DNA of 6,241 nt. Source: Anaerolineaceae bacterium UBA6133. Lineage in GTDB: Bacteria; Chloroflexota; Anaerolineae; Anaerolineales; Anaerolineaceae. Below are positions 6,151-6,241 of this stretch, in pieces. Made by a program: the position numbers and the translations under genes. The stretch is from assembly GCA_002435825.1 (NCBI GenBank), contig DIVL01000062.1:1-6241 (forward strand), read 5' to 3'. Each line of letters opens with the position of its first letter. The first letter of the stretch is position 1. The notes below the pieces were generated by a model that was not told the origin of the DNA, ran no database searches, and was given only the letters and a program-made list of their open reading frames with translations.

Positions 6151-6191
6151 AGTTGTCGGCGGAATGAACAAAAAGGCGCATTCTGCCTGAC
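6151..6191. repeat. Inverted-repeat unit 4 of the palindromic block
   Basis: GGCGGAATG (6158-6166) pairs with CATTCTGCC (6179-6187) over 9 bp with one G-T wobble, around a 12-nt loop. GTC/GAC (6155-6157 and 6189-6191) extends the stem past a bulged T. The left end AGTTGTCGGCGGAATGA (6151-6167) repeats unit 1, and the right arm AGGCGCATTCTGCC (6174-6187) repeats unit 2 (5910-5923) with one change. Confidence 0.75.
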
Positions 6192-6200
6192 CTCATACAT

Positions 6201-6206
6201 TATAAT
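6201..6206 (+). promoter_or_regulatory. Consensus -10 box of the phosphoesterase gene, probably giving a leaderless mRNA
   Basis: TATAAT at 6201-6206 ends 6 nt before the ATG at 6213, so the expected transcription start falls on or within a base or two of the A of that ATG. No convincing -35 is seen; the position 17 nt upstream falls in the right arm of repeat unit 4 (GCATTC, 6178-6183). No Shine-Dalgarno precedes the ATG. Confidence 0.5.
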
Positions 6207-6212
6207 TAGCCC

Positions 6213-6241
6213 ATGATCAAACTCCTGCACTTTGCTGATGC
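6213..6241 (+). CDS. Partial 5' end of a metallophosphoesterase (SbcD/Mre11-like) gene
   Basis: Only ten residues are visible, MIKLLHFADA, before the window ends. This closely resembles the first beta strand and opening metal-binding motif (LHFADxH) of calcineurin-like phosphoesterases of the SbcD/Mre11 DNA-repair exonuclease group; D9 would be the first metal ligand, and the following His would lie just past the edge. These enzymes act on DNA ends, normally with an SbcC/Rad50-type ATPase that would be expected downstream. No ribosome-binding site is present; translation from a leaderless mRNA is likely. The call rests on a very short segment. Confidence 0.55.

Noticed and set aside
5785..6191. 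CRISPR array
   Set aside because: The units are not identical direct repeats with equal spacers; distances and inner sequences vary widely.
5986..6216. 76-codon open frame running through the repeat block
   Set aside because: It spans the cloverleaf and unit 4, has no ribosome-binding site, and its translation simply mirrors the inverted repeats.

Overview
The window looks like chromosomal DNA of a Chloroflexota bacterium, probably from the Anaerolineae. This is an inference from protein style: secreted proteins with long Thr/Pro-rich low-complexity tails, a YtxH-type small protein, and a DnaK with a GGDDWDN motif and a DVVEGEF-type C-terminus. No rRNA or other taxonomic marker is present.

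Layout. (1) 1-3340, plus strand: a promoter and two envelope genes separated by 17 nt, very likely one transcript. The first encodes a LytR-CpsA-Psr (LCP)-like lipoprotein that lacks several usual catalytic residues. The second encodes a secreted, cysteine-rich protein with a lytic-transglycosylase-like (lysozyme-fold) domain. Both end in a Thr/Pro tail finishing in TPYP. (2) 3359-3574, minus strand: a 71-residue YtxH-family protein, convergent with the pair above and only 18 nt from its stop. (3) 3575-3804: an AT-rich divergent control region with a good minus-strand promoter and a poorly resolved dnaK promoter. (4) 3805-5727, plus strand: a complete dnaK (640 aa) closed by a strong intrinsic terminator; no grpE, dnaJ or hrcA is adjacent. 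(5) 5785-6191: a non-coding block of about 400 bp made of four consecutive inverted-repeat units that share end motifs. The third folds into a 155-nt four-way (cloverleaf) structure. (6) 6201-6241: a consensus -10 box placed so that transcription should begin at or next to an ATG opening a gene cut by the window edge (MIKLLHFADA, the N-terminus typical of SbcD/Mre11-like metallophosphoesterases).

The LCP-like protein and the lysozyme-fold protein probably act together on the outer face of the cell, in wall or glycopolymer handling. YtxH and DnaK are stress-associated but are not visibly linked to that pair. The least explained part of the window is the inverted-repeat block between dnaK and the phosphoesterase gene.
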